Assembly (NCBI GenBank): GCA_031253995.1
Contig: JAIRVG010000107.1
Span: 1 to 64,000 of the forward strand
DNA from: Paucimonas sp.
Lineage (GTDB): Bacteria; Pseudomonadota; Gammaproteobacteria; Pseudomonadales; Pseudomonadaceae
DNA: 64,000 nucleotides
Direction: 5' to 3'
In this document: piece by piece, positions 16,712 through 26,939 of the stretch
How positions within the stretch are numbered: position 1 is the first letter of the stretch
How the letters are laid out: the number at the start of each line of letters is the position of its first letter
The notes under the pieces: generated by a model
Databases searched by the model: none
The model's input: the letters and a program-made list of their open reading frames with translations, nothing else
What the model was told of the DNA's origin: nothing
Translations under genes and position numbers: made by a program

Positions 16712-18847
16712 ATGTCGAACCAAGGTAAGTGCCCGTTCCATAACACCGCCGGCAGCGGCACCAGCAATCGTGACTGGTGGCCGAATGCCCTGCGTGTGGA
16801 TCTGCTCAATCAGCACTCGGACCGTTCCAACCCGCTCGGGGAGAACTTCAGCTATCGCGACGAATTCAAGAAACTCGACTACTCCGCCCTCAAGGCCGAC
16901 CTCAAGGCGCTGCTCACCGATTCGCAGGACTGGTGGCCAGCCGACTGGGGCAGCTACGGCGGCCTGTTCATCCGCATGGCCTGGCACAGCGCCGGGACCT
17001 ACCGCACCGTCGACGGCCGTGGTGGCGCCGGTCGTGGCCAGCAACGCTTCGCCCCGCTGAACTCCTGGCCGGACAACGTCAGCCTGGACAAGGCCCGTCG
17101 CCTGCTGTGGCCGATCAAACAGAAGTACGGCCAGAAGATCTCCTGGGCCGATCTGATGATCCTCGCCGGCAACGTCGCGCTGGAAGCCTCGGGCTTCCGT
17201 ACCTTCGGTTTCGGTGCCGGTCGTGAAGACGTCTGGGAACCGGACTACGACGTCAACTGGGGTGACGAGAAAGCCTGGCTGACCCACCGCGACCCGGAAA
17301 CCCTGGCCAAGAACCCGCTGTCGGCCACCGAGATGGGCCTGATCTACGTCAACCCGGAAGGCCCGAACGCCAGTGGCGATCCAGCTTCCGCAGCCGCCGC
17401 GATCCGTGCCACCTTCGGCAACATGGCCATGGACGACGAGGAAATCGTTGCCCTGATCGCCGGTGGCCACACCCTCGGCAAGACCCACGGCGCCAGTGCC
17501 GCGAGCCATGTCGGTGTCGATCCGGAAGGCGGCGGCATCGAGCTGCAGGGCCTGGGCTGGAAGAGCGGTTATGAAAGCGGTGCCGGCGCCCACGCCATCA
17601 CCTCCGGCCTGGAAGTGATCTGGTCGCAGACCCCGACCCAGTGGAGCAACAACTTCTTCGAGAACCTGTTCAAGTTCGAATGGACCCAGACCCGCAGCCC
17701 GGCGGGTGCCATCCAGTTCGAAGCGCTGGACGCCCCGGAGATCATGCCCGACCCGTTCGATCCGTCGAAGAAACGCCGGCCGACCATGCTGGTGACCGAC
17801 CTGACCATGCGTTTCGACCCCGGCTTCGAGAAGATTTCCCGGAAGTTCCTCAACGACCCGCAGGCGTTCGCCAATGCATTCGCCCGCGCCTGGTTCAAAT
17901 TGACCCACCGCGACATGGGCCCGGTCGCCCGTTACCTCGGCCCGGAAGTGCCGAAGGAAGAACTGATCTGGCAAGACCCGCTGCCGAAAGCGATCCACAC
18001 CCCGAGCGCCAGCGATATCGCCGACATCAAGTCGCGCATCGCCGAAGCCGGCCTGTCGGTGGGAGAACTGGTCTCGGTGGCCTGGGCCTCGGCCTCGACC
18101 TTCCGTGGTGGCGACAAGCGCGGCGGTGCCAACGGTGCTCGCCTGGCCCTGGCGCCACAGAAGGACTGGGCGGTCAATGCCATCGCCGTCGGTACCCTGG
18201 ATCGCCTCAAGGCGGTGCAGCAGGCGTCCGGCAAGGCATCCCTGGCTGACGTGATCGTGCTGGCCGGTGTGGTCGGTATCGAGCAGGCGGCCAAGGCGGC
18301 GGGTGTGAATGTGCATGTGCCGTTCACCCCGGGGCGTGTCGATGCGCGTCAGGACCAGACCGATGTCGAGTCCTTCGACTACCTCGAACCGCTGGCCGAC
18401 GGCTTCCGCAACTACCGCAACAGCGACAGCCCGGCGACCACCGAATCGCTGCTGATCGACCGTGCGCAGTTGCTGACCCTGACCGCGCCGGAGCTGACCG
18501 CGCTGGTGGGTGGCCTGCGAGTGCTGGGCACCAACTTCGATGGCAGCAAGCACGGCGTGTTCACCGAGCATGAAGGCGCGTTGAGCAACGACTTCTTCGT
18601 CAACCTGCTGGACATGGGCACCGTATGGGCCCCGGTGGGTGGTGCCACCGAAGTCTTCGAAGGCCGTGACCGCAAGAGCGGCGAGGTGAAATACACCGCC
18701 ACCCGCAACGACCTGGTGTTCGGTTCCAACTCGATCCTGCGGGCGTACGCCGAGGTCTACGCCAGTGAAGACGCCAAGGAGAAGTTCGCCCGTGACTTCG
18801 TCGCGGCCTGGACCAAGGTGATGAACCTGGACCGTTTCGAGCTGTAA
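16712..18847 (+). CDS. katG: catalase-peroxidase KatG
   Basis: This 711-residue bifunctional heme enzyme breaks down H2O2 by catalase and peroxidase reactions. The N-terminal heme domain shows the distal-site RMAWHSAGTYR (about residues 89-99), MGLIYVNPEGP carrying the Tyr and NMAMDDEE carrying the Met of the Trp-Tyr-Met adduct, and the proximal-His segment GGHTLGKTHGA. The C-terminal half is the usual duplicated, heme-free domain. The ATG at 16712 has AAGGAG 8 nt upstream; the frame is open 78 codons further, but the sequence before is A/T-rich and non-coding in style. It is monocistronic, with its own terminator, and directly follows the Ter cluster. Confidence 0.96.
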   Translation: MSNQGKCPFHNTAGSGTSNRDWWPNALRVDLLNQHSDRSNPLGENFSYRDEFKKLDYSALKADLKALLTDSQDWWPADWGSYGGLFIRMAWHSAGTYRTVDGRGGAGRGQQRFAPLNSWPDNVSLDKARRLLWPIKQKYGQKISWADLMILAGNVALEASGFRTFGFGAGREDVWEPDYDVNWGDEKAWLTHRDPETLAKNPLSATEMGLIYVNPEGPNASGDPASAAAAIRATFGNMAMDDEEIVALIAGGHTLGKTHGASAASHVGVDPEGGGIELQGLGWKSGYESGAGAHAITSGLEVIWSQTPTQWSNNFFENLFKFEWTQTRSPAGAIQFEALDAPEIMPDPFDPSKKRRPTMLVTDLTMRFDPGFEKISRKFLNDPQAFANAFARAWFKLTHRDMGPVARYLGPEVPKEELIWQDPLPKAIHTPSASDIADIKSRIAEAGLSVGELVSVAWASASTFRGGDKRGGANGARLALAPQKDWAVNAIAVGTLDRLKAVQQASGKASLADVIVLAGVVGIEQAAKAAGVNVHVPFTPGRVDARQDQTDVESFDYLEPLADGFRNYRNSDSPATTESLLIDRAQLLTLTAPELTALVGGLRVLGTNFDGSKHGVFTEHEGALSNDFFVNLLDMGTVWAPVGGATEVFEGRDRKSGEVKYTATRNDLVFGSNSILRAYAEVYASEDAKEKFARDFVAAWTKVMNLDRFEL

Positions 18848-18874
18848 TCAGCGGTCGTTTTGCGCAGTGACAAG

Positions 18875-18909
18875 GGCCCGGTGAAGTTCTGCTTCACCGG
18901 GCCTTTTTT
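18875..18909 (+). terminator. rho-independent terminator of katG
   Basis: GGCCCGGTGAA (18875-18885) pairs perfectly with TTCACCGGGCC (18893-18903), followed by six T's. It starts 28 bp after the katG stop. Confidence 0.92.
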
Positions 18910-18965
18910 CGTCCCGACTTCCAGATACAATGCCGCGCCCTCAACTTCCCCTCCCAGGTTTTTCC

Positions 18966-19709
18966 ATGTCCGGCAATGCGCTCTATACCGATCTGTCGGG
19001 TTACTACGACCTGATGTGCGCCGATATCGACTATCGCGCGCAGAGTCATTGCGTGCTGCGGCTGCAGCAGTTGTTCGGCAATGGCGGCAAGCGCCACCTG
19101 GACCTGGCCTGCGGGACCGGACCGCATGTGCGGCATTTCATCGATGCCGGGTTTCAGAGTGCCGGGCTGGACATCAACCAGCCGATGCTGGACAAGGCGG
19201 CGCAGCGCTGCCCCGAAGCGCGGTTTTCCCTTGGCGACATGTGCGGTTTCACCGTGGCAGAGCCGCAGGACCTGATCACCTGTTTCCTCTACTCGGTGCA
19301 CTACAGCGGTACTGTCGAACGGCTCAAGGCGTGTATCGCCAGCGTGCATGCGGCGCTGGCGGAGGGCGGAGTGTTCTGTTTCAACGCGGTGGACAAGCGG
19401 CGGATCGACAATGACTCGTTCGTCTCCCATACCGCGGAACAGGACGGCGCCCGCTTCGTTTTCCGCTCCGGCTGGGGTTATCCGGGGGAGGGCGAGCGCC
19501 AGGCGCTGCGGCTGAGTATCGAACGTAGCCAGGACGGTGAAACCCAGGTCTGGCATGACGAACACCCGATGGTGGCGGTGAGCTTCGACGAACTGCTCGG
19601 GCTGCTGGAGCCGCACTTCGAAGTGCAAGTGCTGGAGCATGACTACGACAAGCTGCTGTCCTGGGACGGAGTCTCGGGCAATGCGCTGCTTGCCTGTGTG
19701 AAGCGCTGA
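18966..19709 (+). CDS. class I SAM-dependent methyltransferase
   Basis: This 247-residue protein has the SAM-binding motif I HLDLACGTGPHVRHF (about 45-59), the acidic end of strand 2 in SAGLDINQPML, and motif II/III positions in FSLGDMCGF. It is a stand-alone soluble enzyme; neither the substrate nor the class of product can be read from the sequence. The ATG at 18966 was chosen because the family similarity starts there (YTDLSGYYDLMC); no strong Shine-Dalgarno precedes it. It lies between the katG terminator and the SPFH gene, with no sign of an operon. Confidence 0.8.
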   Translation: MSGNALYTDLSGYYDLMCADIDYRAQSHCVLRLQQLFGNGGKRHLDLACGTGPHVRHFIDAGFQSAGLDINQPMLDKAAQRCPEARFSLGDMCGFTVAEPQDLITCFLYSVHYSGTVERLKACIASVHAALAEGGVFCFNAVDKRRIDNDSFVSHTAEQDGARFVFRSGWGYPGEGERQALRLSIERSQDGETQVWHDEHPMVAVSFDELLGLLEPHFEVQVLEHDYDKLLSWDGVSGNALLACVKR

Positions 19710-19834
19710 AATTGTCGGCCTGAGCGCAAAGATGAGAAAAAGTCTCATCGAACGCGTGACCTGTCTCTTCATTCCATGAGTTACTTCCCCTTGACGCGTT
19801 GCCCTGAGCAGCGCGCTTGCACAAGGAAATGAAC

Positions 19835-20701
19835 ATGGAAAAGGTAAACCGCCGCTGGATGACGACGGGCGGCGCCGTGGTATTGGGACTGGTTGCGCTG
19901 AGCGTGGTGCTTGGCAGTTTCTATACCGTGGATGAAAAGGAGCGCGGGGTGGTCCTGCGCAATGGTGCATTCATCGAAGTGGCAGAGCCGGGGCTGCACT
20001 GGAAGCTTCCCTTCTTCGACACCGTCAAGGCGATCTCCATCCAGAACCAGGCCTCCAAGTGGGAAGGTCTGCAGGCCTACAGCCGTGACCAGCAGGCTGC
20101 GCAGCTGACTGTCTCCGTCTCCTGGCATGTCACTCCTGGCGAAGTGGCCGACGTCTACAAGGGCTACAGCGACCTCGACGGCCTGCTGTCCCGCGCCATC
20201 GCCCGGCAGGTGCCGACCCAGGTCGAGAACGTGTTCGGCCAGTACACCGCCGTCAACGCCGTGCAGAAGCGCGGCGAACTGGTTGCGGCAATTTCCCAGG
20301 CGATCAAGGCCAACGTCAGCGGCCCGGTGGTGATCGACAGCGTCCAGGTCGAGAACATCGACTTCAGCGATGCCTATGAGCGCTCCATCGAAGAACGCAT
20401 GAAGGCCGAGGTCGCGGTGAAGACTCGCGAGCAGCAGCTGGAGACCGAGAAAATCCAGGCCCAGATCAGCGTCACCCAAGCCCAGGCCAAGGCCGATGCC
20501 GCACTGGCGCAGGCCAAGGCCGAGGCCCAGGCGATCGAACTGCGGGGTAACGCCGAGGCAGCGGCCATCGAAGTCCGCGCCAAAGCGCTGGCCAGCAACC
20601 AGAACCTCGTCGAACTGACCAAGGCCGAGCGCTGGGACGGCAAGTTGCCGACCACCGTGCTGCCGGGTGGCACGATGCCGTTTATCGACGCGAGGAAGTG
20701 A
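19835..20701 (+). CDS. SPFH/prohibitin-family membrane protein
   Basis: This 288-residue protein has one N-terminal transmembrane helix (about residues 10-30). The SPFH domain follows (about 30-190: YTVDEKERGVVLRNGAF, PGLHWKLPFFD, QVENIDFSDAYERSIEER). A long Ala/Gln/Glu-rich coiled coil with KADAALAQAKAEAQAIELRG spans about 195-260. This is the layout of prohibitin/HflC relatives, which form large ring assemblies in the membrane and often control proteases. The ATG at 19835 is 7 nt after AAGGA; the ATG at 19829 is too close to it. There is no HflK or protease gene beside it. Confidence 0.85.
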   Translation: MEKVNRRWMTTGGAVVLGLVALSVVLGSFYTVDEKERGVVLRNGAFIEVAEPGLHWKLPFFDTVKAISIQNQASKWEGLQAYSRDQQAAQLTVSVSWHVTPGEVADVYKGYSDLDGLLSRAIARQVPTQVENVFGQYTAVNAVQKRGELVAAISQAIKANVSGPVVIDSVQVENIDFSDAYERSIEERMKAEVAVKTREQQLETEKIQAQISVTQAQAKADAALAQAKAEAQAIELRGNAEAAAIEVRAKALASNQNLVELTKAERWDGKLPTTVLPGGTMPFIDARK

Positions 20702-20719
20702 GTTTTCGGGACCTGAACG

Positions 20720-21070
20720 GGATCGCGAGCGCGCTCCCGCAGGTCCCTGTAGAACATGGATCGAATGCCCGACCCGGACTTTGTGGGAGCGGATTCATCC
20801 GCGATTGGGCGCGAAGCGGCCATAAAACCGGTATCCCGGGTGTGTCAGGAAAACTTGGGACTCAGGTTTTACGACGGCTGCGCCGCCGATCGCGGATAAA
20901 TCCGCTCCTACGCCGACCGCGGCGCACTTGTGGTCTAGCCCTCGCCGCAACAGCACAGCCCGGCGGGCAGGGTGGACTCCCACAGGTCCCTGTAGAACAT
21001 AGATCGAATGCCCGACCCGGACCTTGTGGGAGCGGGTTCACCCGCGATGGCGTCGGTGAATCCACTACAA
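20720..21070. repeat. REP-element cluster with a 66-bp direct repeat
   Basis: The 420-bp gap between the SPFH gene and nrdB contains no credible gene. It holds two near-identical copies of a 66-bp segment (20740-20805 and 20983-21048, 243 bp apart), each ending in a putida-type REP core (TGTGGGAGCGG...CCGCGAT). Inverted REP cores lie between them (GATCGCGGATAAATCCGCTCC around 20889-20909). Confidence 0.8.
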
Positions 21071-21073
21071 ATG

Positions 21074-21101
21074 AAAAAGGGCCGCCCGCAGGCAGCCCTT
21101 T
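21074..21101 (-). terminator. rho-independent terminator of nrdB
   Basis: Read on the minus strand, AAGGGCTGCC-TGCG-GGCGGCCCTT forms a stem with one mismatch, followed by T's (AAAAA on the plus strand at about 21072-21076). It lies about 20 bp after the nrdB stop. Confidence 0.75.
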
Positions 21102-21121
21102 TCGATGATGCTTCGAGCCAA

Positions 21122-22369
21122 TCAATCCCAGCTCAACGCCCCACCAGTCTGATACTCGATAACCCGAGTCTCGAAGAAGTTCTTCTCCTTCTTCAAGTCC
21201 ATGATCTCGCTCATCCAAGGGAACGGGTTGGTGGTCCCTGGATACTCTTCCTTCAGGCCAATCTGCGACAGGCGACGGTTGGCGATGAACTTCAGGTAGT
21301 CCTCCATCATCGCCGCGTTCATGCCCAGTACGCCGCGTGGCATGGTGTCACGCGCGTATTCGATCTCCAGCTGGGTACCCTGCAGGATCATCTGCGAGGC
21401 TTCTTCCTTCATCTCGGCATCCCACAGGTGCGGGTTTTCGATCTTGATCTGGTTGATCACGTCGATACCGAAGTTCAGGTGCATGGACTCGTCACGCAGG
21501 ATGTACTGGAACTGCTCGGCCACGCCGGTCATCTTGTTGCGACGACCCATGGACAGGATCTGGGTGAAGCCGCAGTAGAAGAAGATGCCTTCCAGCACGC
21601 AGTAGTAGGCGATCAGGTTGCGCAGCAGCTCCTTGTCGGTCTCGACGGTGCCGGTGTCGAACTCCGGATCCGAGATCGAGCGGGTGTAGCGCAGGCCCCA
21701 GGCGGCTTTCTTCGCGACCGACGGGATCTCGTGGTACATGTTGAAGATCTCGCCTTCATCCATGCCCAGCGACTCGATGCAGTACTGGTAGGCGTGGGTG
21801 TGGATCGCTTCCTCGAAGGCCTGGCGCAGGATGTACTGGCGGCACTCGGGGTTGGTGATCAGGCGGTACACGGCCAGCGCCAGGTTGTTGGCAACCAGGG
21901 AGTCGGCAGTGGAGAAGAAGCCGAGGTTGCGCATGACGATGCGACGCTCGTCGTCGGTCAGGCCTTCCGGGCTCTTCCACAGGGCGATGTCCGCGGTCAT
22001 GTTGACCTCTTGTGGCATCCAGTGGTTGGCGCAGCCGTCGAGGTACTTCTGCCAGGCCCAGTCGTACTTGAAGGGCACCAGCTGGTTGAGGTCGGCGCGG
22101 CAGTTGATCATGCGCTTTTCGTCGACCGCGACACGGGCCGCAGAGCCTTCCAGCTCGGCCAGGCCTTCGGCGATGTCCAGTTCGTCCAGGGCAGCCTTGG
22201 CGCGGACGACAGCGGCCGAGTCGGCGGTGGTCACGGCACGGGCTTCGAGGGCGGCGGCACCACCGGCGCTGTCCAGCTTGTCGATGCCAGCCGCAGCGGA
22301 TTGACCGGCGGTGGCAGGTTTGGCGGCGGCTTCGCCGTCTTCTTTGTCGAATTCGTCCCAGCTCAGCAT
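21122..22369 (-). CDS. nrdB: class Ia ribonucleotide reductase, beta subunit NrdB
   Basis: This 415-residue subunit holds the di-iron centre and tyrosyl radical of aerobic ribonucleotide reductase. The first ExxH motif is E187-A-I-H190, and Y194, seven residues after E187, is at the radical-tyrosine position. The second ExxH is in RDESMHLNFG, and D156 is the likely first Asp ligand. The C-terminal tail FFETRVIEYQTGGALSWD is the NrdA-binding end. The start ATG has AGGAG 7 nt upstream. It is longer at the N-terminus than enterobacterial NrdB (an Ala-rich stretch at about 13-80), which is usual in Pseudomonas. It lies downstream of nrdA on the same strand. Confidence 0.96.
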   Translation of the reverse strand: MLSWDEFDKEDGEAAAKPATAGQSAAAGIDKLDSAGGAAALEARAVTTADSAAVVRAKAALDELDIAEGLAELEGSAARVAVDEKRMINCRADLNQLVPFKYDWAWQKYLDGCANHWMPQEVNMTADIALWKSPEGLTDDERRIVMRNLGFFSTADSLVANNLALAVYRLITNPECRQYILRQAFEEAIHTHAYQYCIESLGMDEGEIFNMYHEIPSVAKKAAWGLRYTRSISDPEFDTGTVETDKELLRNLIAYYCVLEGIFFYCGFTQILSMGRRNKMTGVAEQFQYILRDESMHLNFGIDVINQIKIENPHLWDAEMKEEASQMILQGTQLEIEYARDTMPRGVLGMNAAMMEDYLKFIANRRLSQIGLKEEYPGTTNPFPWMSEIMDLKKEKNFFETRVIEYQTGGALSWD

Positions 22370-22468
22370 GGTGGGGTCTCCTGCTTGAGGGCCATGTTCA
22401 GTATGGCCGGTGGATCTTGGTTGCGTTGCTTGCGTCGGGGTACAGCAGTGCACGCAAAATCTGGAGTG

Positions 22469-22497
22469 CCGGGGCGGCGTGCGCCCCGGTCTTTTTG
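22469..22497 (+). terminator. hairpin with T-run between nrdA and nrdB, plus-strand orientation
   Basis: CCGGGGCG (22469-22476) pairs perfectly with CGCCCCGG (22482-22489) and TCTTTTT follows on the plus strand. It looks like an intrinsic terminator facing opposite to the nrd genes. On the minus strand the hairpin lies inside the nrdA-nrdB intergenic region and could instead affect RNA processing between them. Confidence 0.55.
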
Positions 22498-22510
22498 TCG
22501 GTAAAGCAAT

Positions 22511-22530
22511 GAGGCCCCCGGGGGGACCTC
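22511..22530 (-). terminator. weak hairpin just after nrdA
   Basis: GAGGCCCCC and GGGGACCTC form an imperfect GC-rich stem directly after the nrdA stop. No good T-run follows on the minus strand, so it may only attenuate or protect mRNA ends rather than terminate. Confidence 0.35.
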
Positions 22531-22539
22531 ACACTGGCC

Positions 22540-25443
<2,904 letters not shown>

Positions 25444-25840
25444 GGGTGTCTCCACGTTCTCTATGTTTGTTTAGGCGCCGCCTGGGCGCCCACCGTTCCA
25501 TCCAAAGGCCCGACAGGCTCCTGGTGCACGCGTGGCTCGAAAGCGCTCGCGCCGCGACAGGGCGTGTGCCCGACTTCGGGACGGATCAGGAAAAAGGGGC
25601 ATTCGCATGCCGCTCCCTGGCCGAAGTCAAAAGTCTTGGGTCGCCGACCCAAAATCCGTTGCTGTCGAATGCGCGGCACTGGCCTGCTGCATCCATACCC
25701 GGAACAAGGCCCTCACAGGGCTTGCAACGGTCGCCTCCGCAGGAGCGGTTTGGCTGCTGAAATCACTTAAAGTTCACGCAAAAAAAACAGCCGCTGAAGG
25801 GCTTGAGTTTGTTGCCTGACCTGTGCTTGGGTTTTTTGCT
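25444..25840 (-). other. long untranslated leader of nrdA with structure potential
   Basis: About 400 nt separate the NrdR boxes from the nrdA start. The stretch contains a 17-nt perfect palindrome TTGGGTCGCCGACCCAA (25636-25652). On the minus strand a short AGCC...GGCT hairpin is followed by eight T's (about 25783-25800), resembling a leader terminator. A 72-codon minus frame (25461-25679) is open but has no ribosome site or recognisable domain, so I do not call it a gene. Whether the whole stretch is transcribed is inference. Confidence 0.4.
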
Positions 25841-25844
25841 CAAA

Positions 25845-25860
25845 ACCCAACATGTAGTGT
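25845..25860 (-). promoter_or_regulatory. NrdR box 1
   Basis: ACCCAACATGTAGTGT matches 13 of 16 positions of the NrdR consensus acaCwAtATaTwgtgt. Together with the second box, centred exactly 31 bp away (three helical turns), it forms the tandem arrangement typical of nrd promoters, which NrdR represses when ATP/dATP-loaded. Confidence 0.75.
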
Positions 25861-25875
25861 TTTGTTGTGATTGAG

Positions 25876-25891
25876 ATACAAGATAATGCGG
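25876..25891 (-). promoter_or_regulatory. NrdR box 2
   Basis: ATACAAGATAATGCGG matches 11 of 16 positions of the NrdR consensus. It is the weaker box of the pair; the 31-bp centre-to-centre spacing to box 1 is the main support. Confidence 0.65.
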
Positions 25892-25918
25892 TATCCGACC
25901 TATTGCAAGGCGACCACC

Positions 25919-25927
25919 TGTGGATAA
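25919..25927 (-). promoter_or_regulatory. DnaA box upstream of nrdAB
   Basis: TGTGGATAA is the exact reverse complement of the 9-bp DnaA consensus TTATCCACA. It lies 28 bp upstream (relative to nrdA) of NrdR box 2. DnaA is known to regulate nrdAB in E. coli through upstream DnaA boxes, so an equivalent control is plausible here. Confidence 0.6.
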
Positions 25928-26213
25928 CTTGTGTGTAGTTTGTGTGTGAATCGGGACAAAACGCTGTAGGCCCCGTCCTGCCGCGATGGCGCCGCCTGTC
26001 ATCCTTTTTTCATGTAGGAAAAGGCGACGGAGAGATTTTTGGGGGCGCGAACCCTATCACAAAAAACGCCGTCCACCGAGGCCGCTGGCAGGCAATTTGC
26101 CTTTCCCGATCAGGCGATTGGCAGTCCACGGGGCGCCACGTAGTATCCGGGGCCGATGTTGCCTTTTAGTGATGGCGGCATCGGGCCTAATGACAACAAG
26201 CAGGAGAGGCACC

Positions 26214-26939
26214 GTGGAGCAGCAGCGCTGTCAGGTATTGATCGTCGAGGATGACCAGCGGCTCGCCGAGCTGACCCGTGAGTACCTCCAGGCCAACGGC
26301 TTCATCGTCGAGGTGGAAGGTGACGGGGCCGCCGCCGCGGCGCGGATCATCAACGAGCAGCCGGACCTGGTGATCCTCGACCTGATGCTGCCCGGCGAGG
26401 ATGGCCTGAGCATCTGCCGCAAGGTGCGCCAGCGCTATACCGGGCCGATCCTCATGCTCACCGCGCGCAGCGACGACCTCGACCAGGTCCAGGGCCTCGA
26501 CATGGGCGCCGACGACTACGTGTGCAAGCCGGTGCGCCCGCGGGTGCTGCTGGCGCGGATCAACGCGCTGTTGCGGCGCAGCGAGGCGCCGGCGGAGCCG
26601 GAGGCAGTGCGCAGCGTGCAGTTCGGCCCGTTGCGGGTCGATAATACCTTGCGCGAGGCCTGGCTCGACGACGCCGGCATCGAGCTGACCGGTGCCGAGT
26701 TCGACCTGCTCTGGCTGCTGATCAGCAATGCCGGGCGCATCCTCTCCCGGGAAGAGATCTTCACCTCCCTGCGCGGTGTCGGCTACGACGGCCAGGACCG
26801 CTCCATCGACGTGCGCATTTCGCGCATCCGCCCGAAGATCGGTGACGACCCGATCCATCCCCGCATGATCAAGACCATCCGCAGCAAGGGCTACCTGTTC
26901 GTCCGCGAGGCCGCCGAAGCCCTGGACCGCAAGGCATGA
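26214..26939 (+). CDS. OmpR-family response regulator (RstA-like)
   Basis: This 241-residue regulator has a receiver domain (about 7-122; acidic pair E12-D13, phospho-acceptor D56 in LVILDLMLPG, switch Lys in DDYVCKPVRP) and an OmpR-type winged-helix domain (about 135-235; LTGAEFDLLWLLISNAG, SIDVRISRIRPKIGDD). The start is GTG at 26214, 7 nt after AGGAG; upstream sequence in frame does not look like receiver sequence. It overlaps its kinase gene by 4 bp (ATGA). The kinase resembles E. coli RstB, hence the RstA-like label. Its signal and targets are not visible. Confidence 0.9.
   Translation: MEQQRCQVLIVEDDQRLAELTREYLQANGFIVEVEGDGAAAAARIINEQPDLVILDLMLPGEDGLSICRKVRQRYTGPILMLTARSDDLDQVQGLDMGADDYVCKPVRPRVLLARINALLRRSEAPAEPEAVRSVQFGPLRVDNTLREAWLDDAGIELTGAEFDLLWLLISNAGRILSREEIFTSLRGVGYDGQDRSIDVRISRIRPKIGDDPIHPRMIKTIRSKGYLFVREAAEALDRKA

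Noticed and set aside
20720..21070. CRISPR-like array suggested by the repeated segments between the SPFH gene and nrdB
   Set aside because: Only two long copies with irregular contents between them; the cores are REP hairpins, and no cas gene is nearby.
25461..25679. 72-codon minus frame in the nrdA leader
   Set aside because: No ribosome site and no domain; it runs through the palindromes of the leader. Kept only as part of the leader description.
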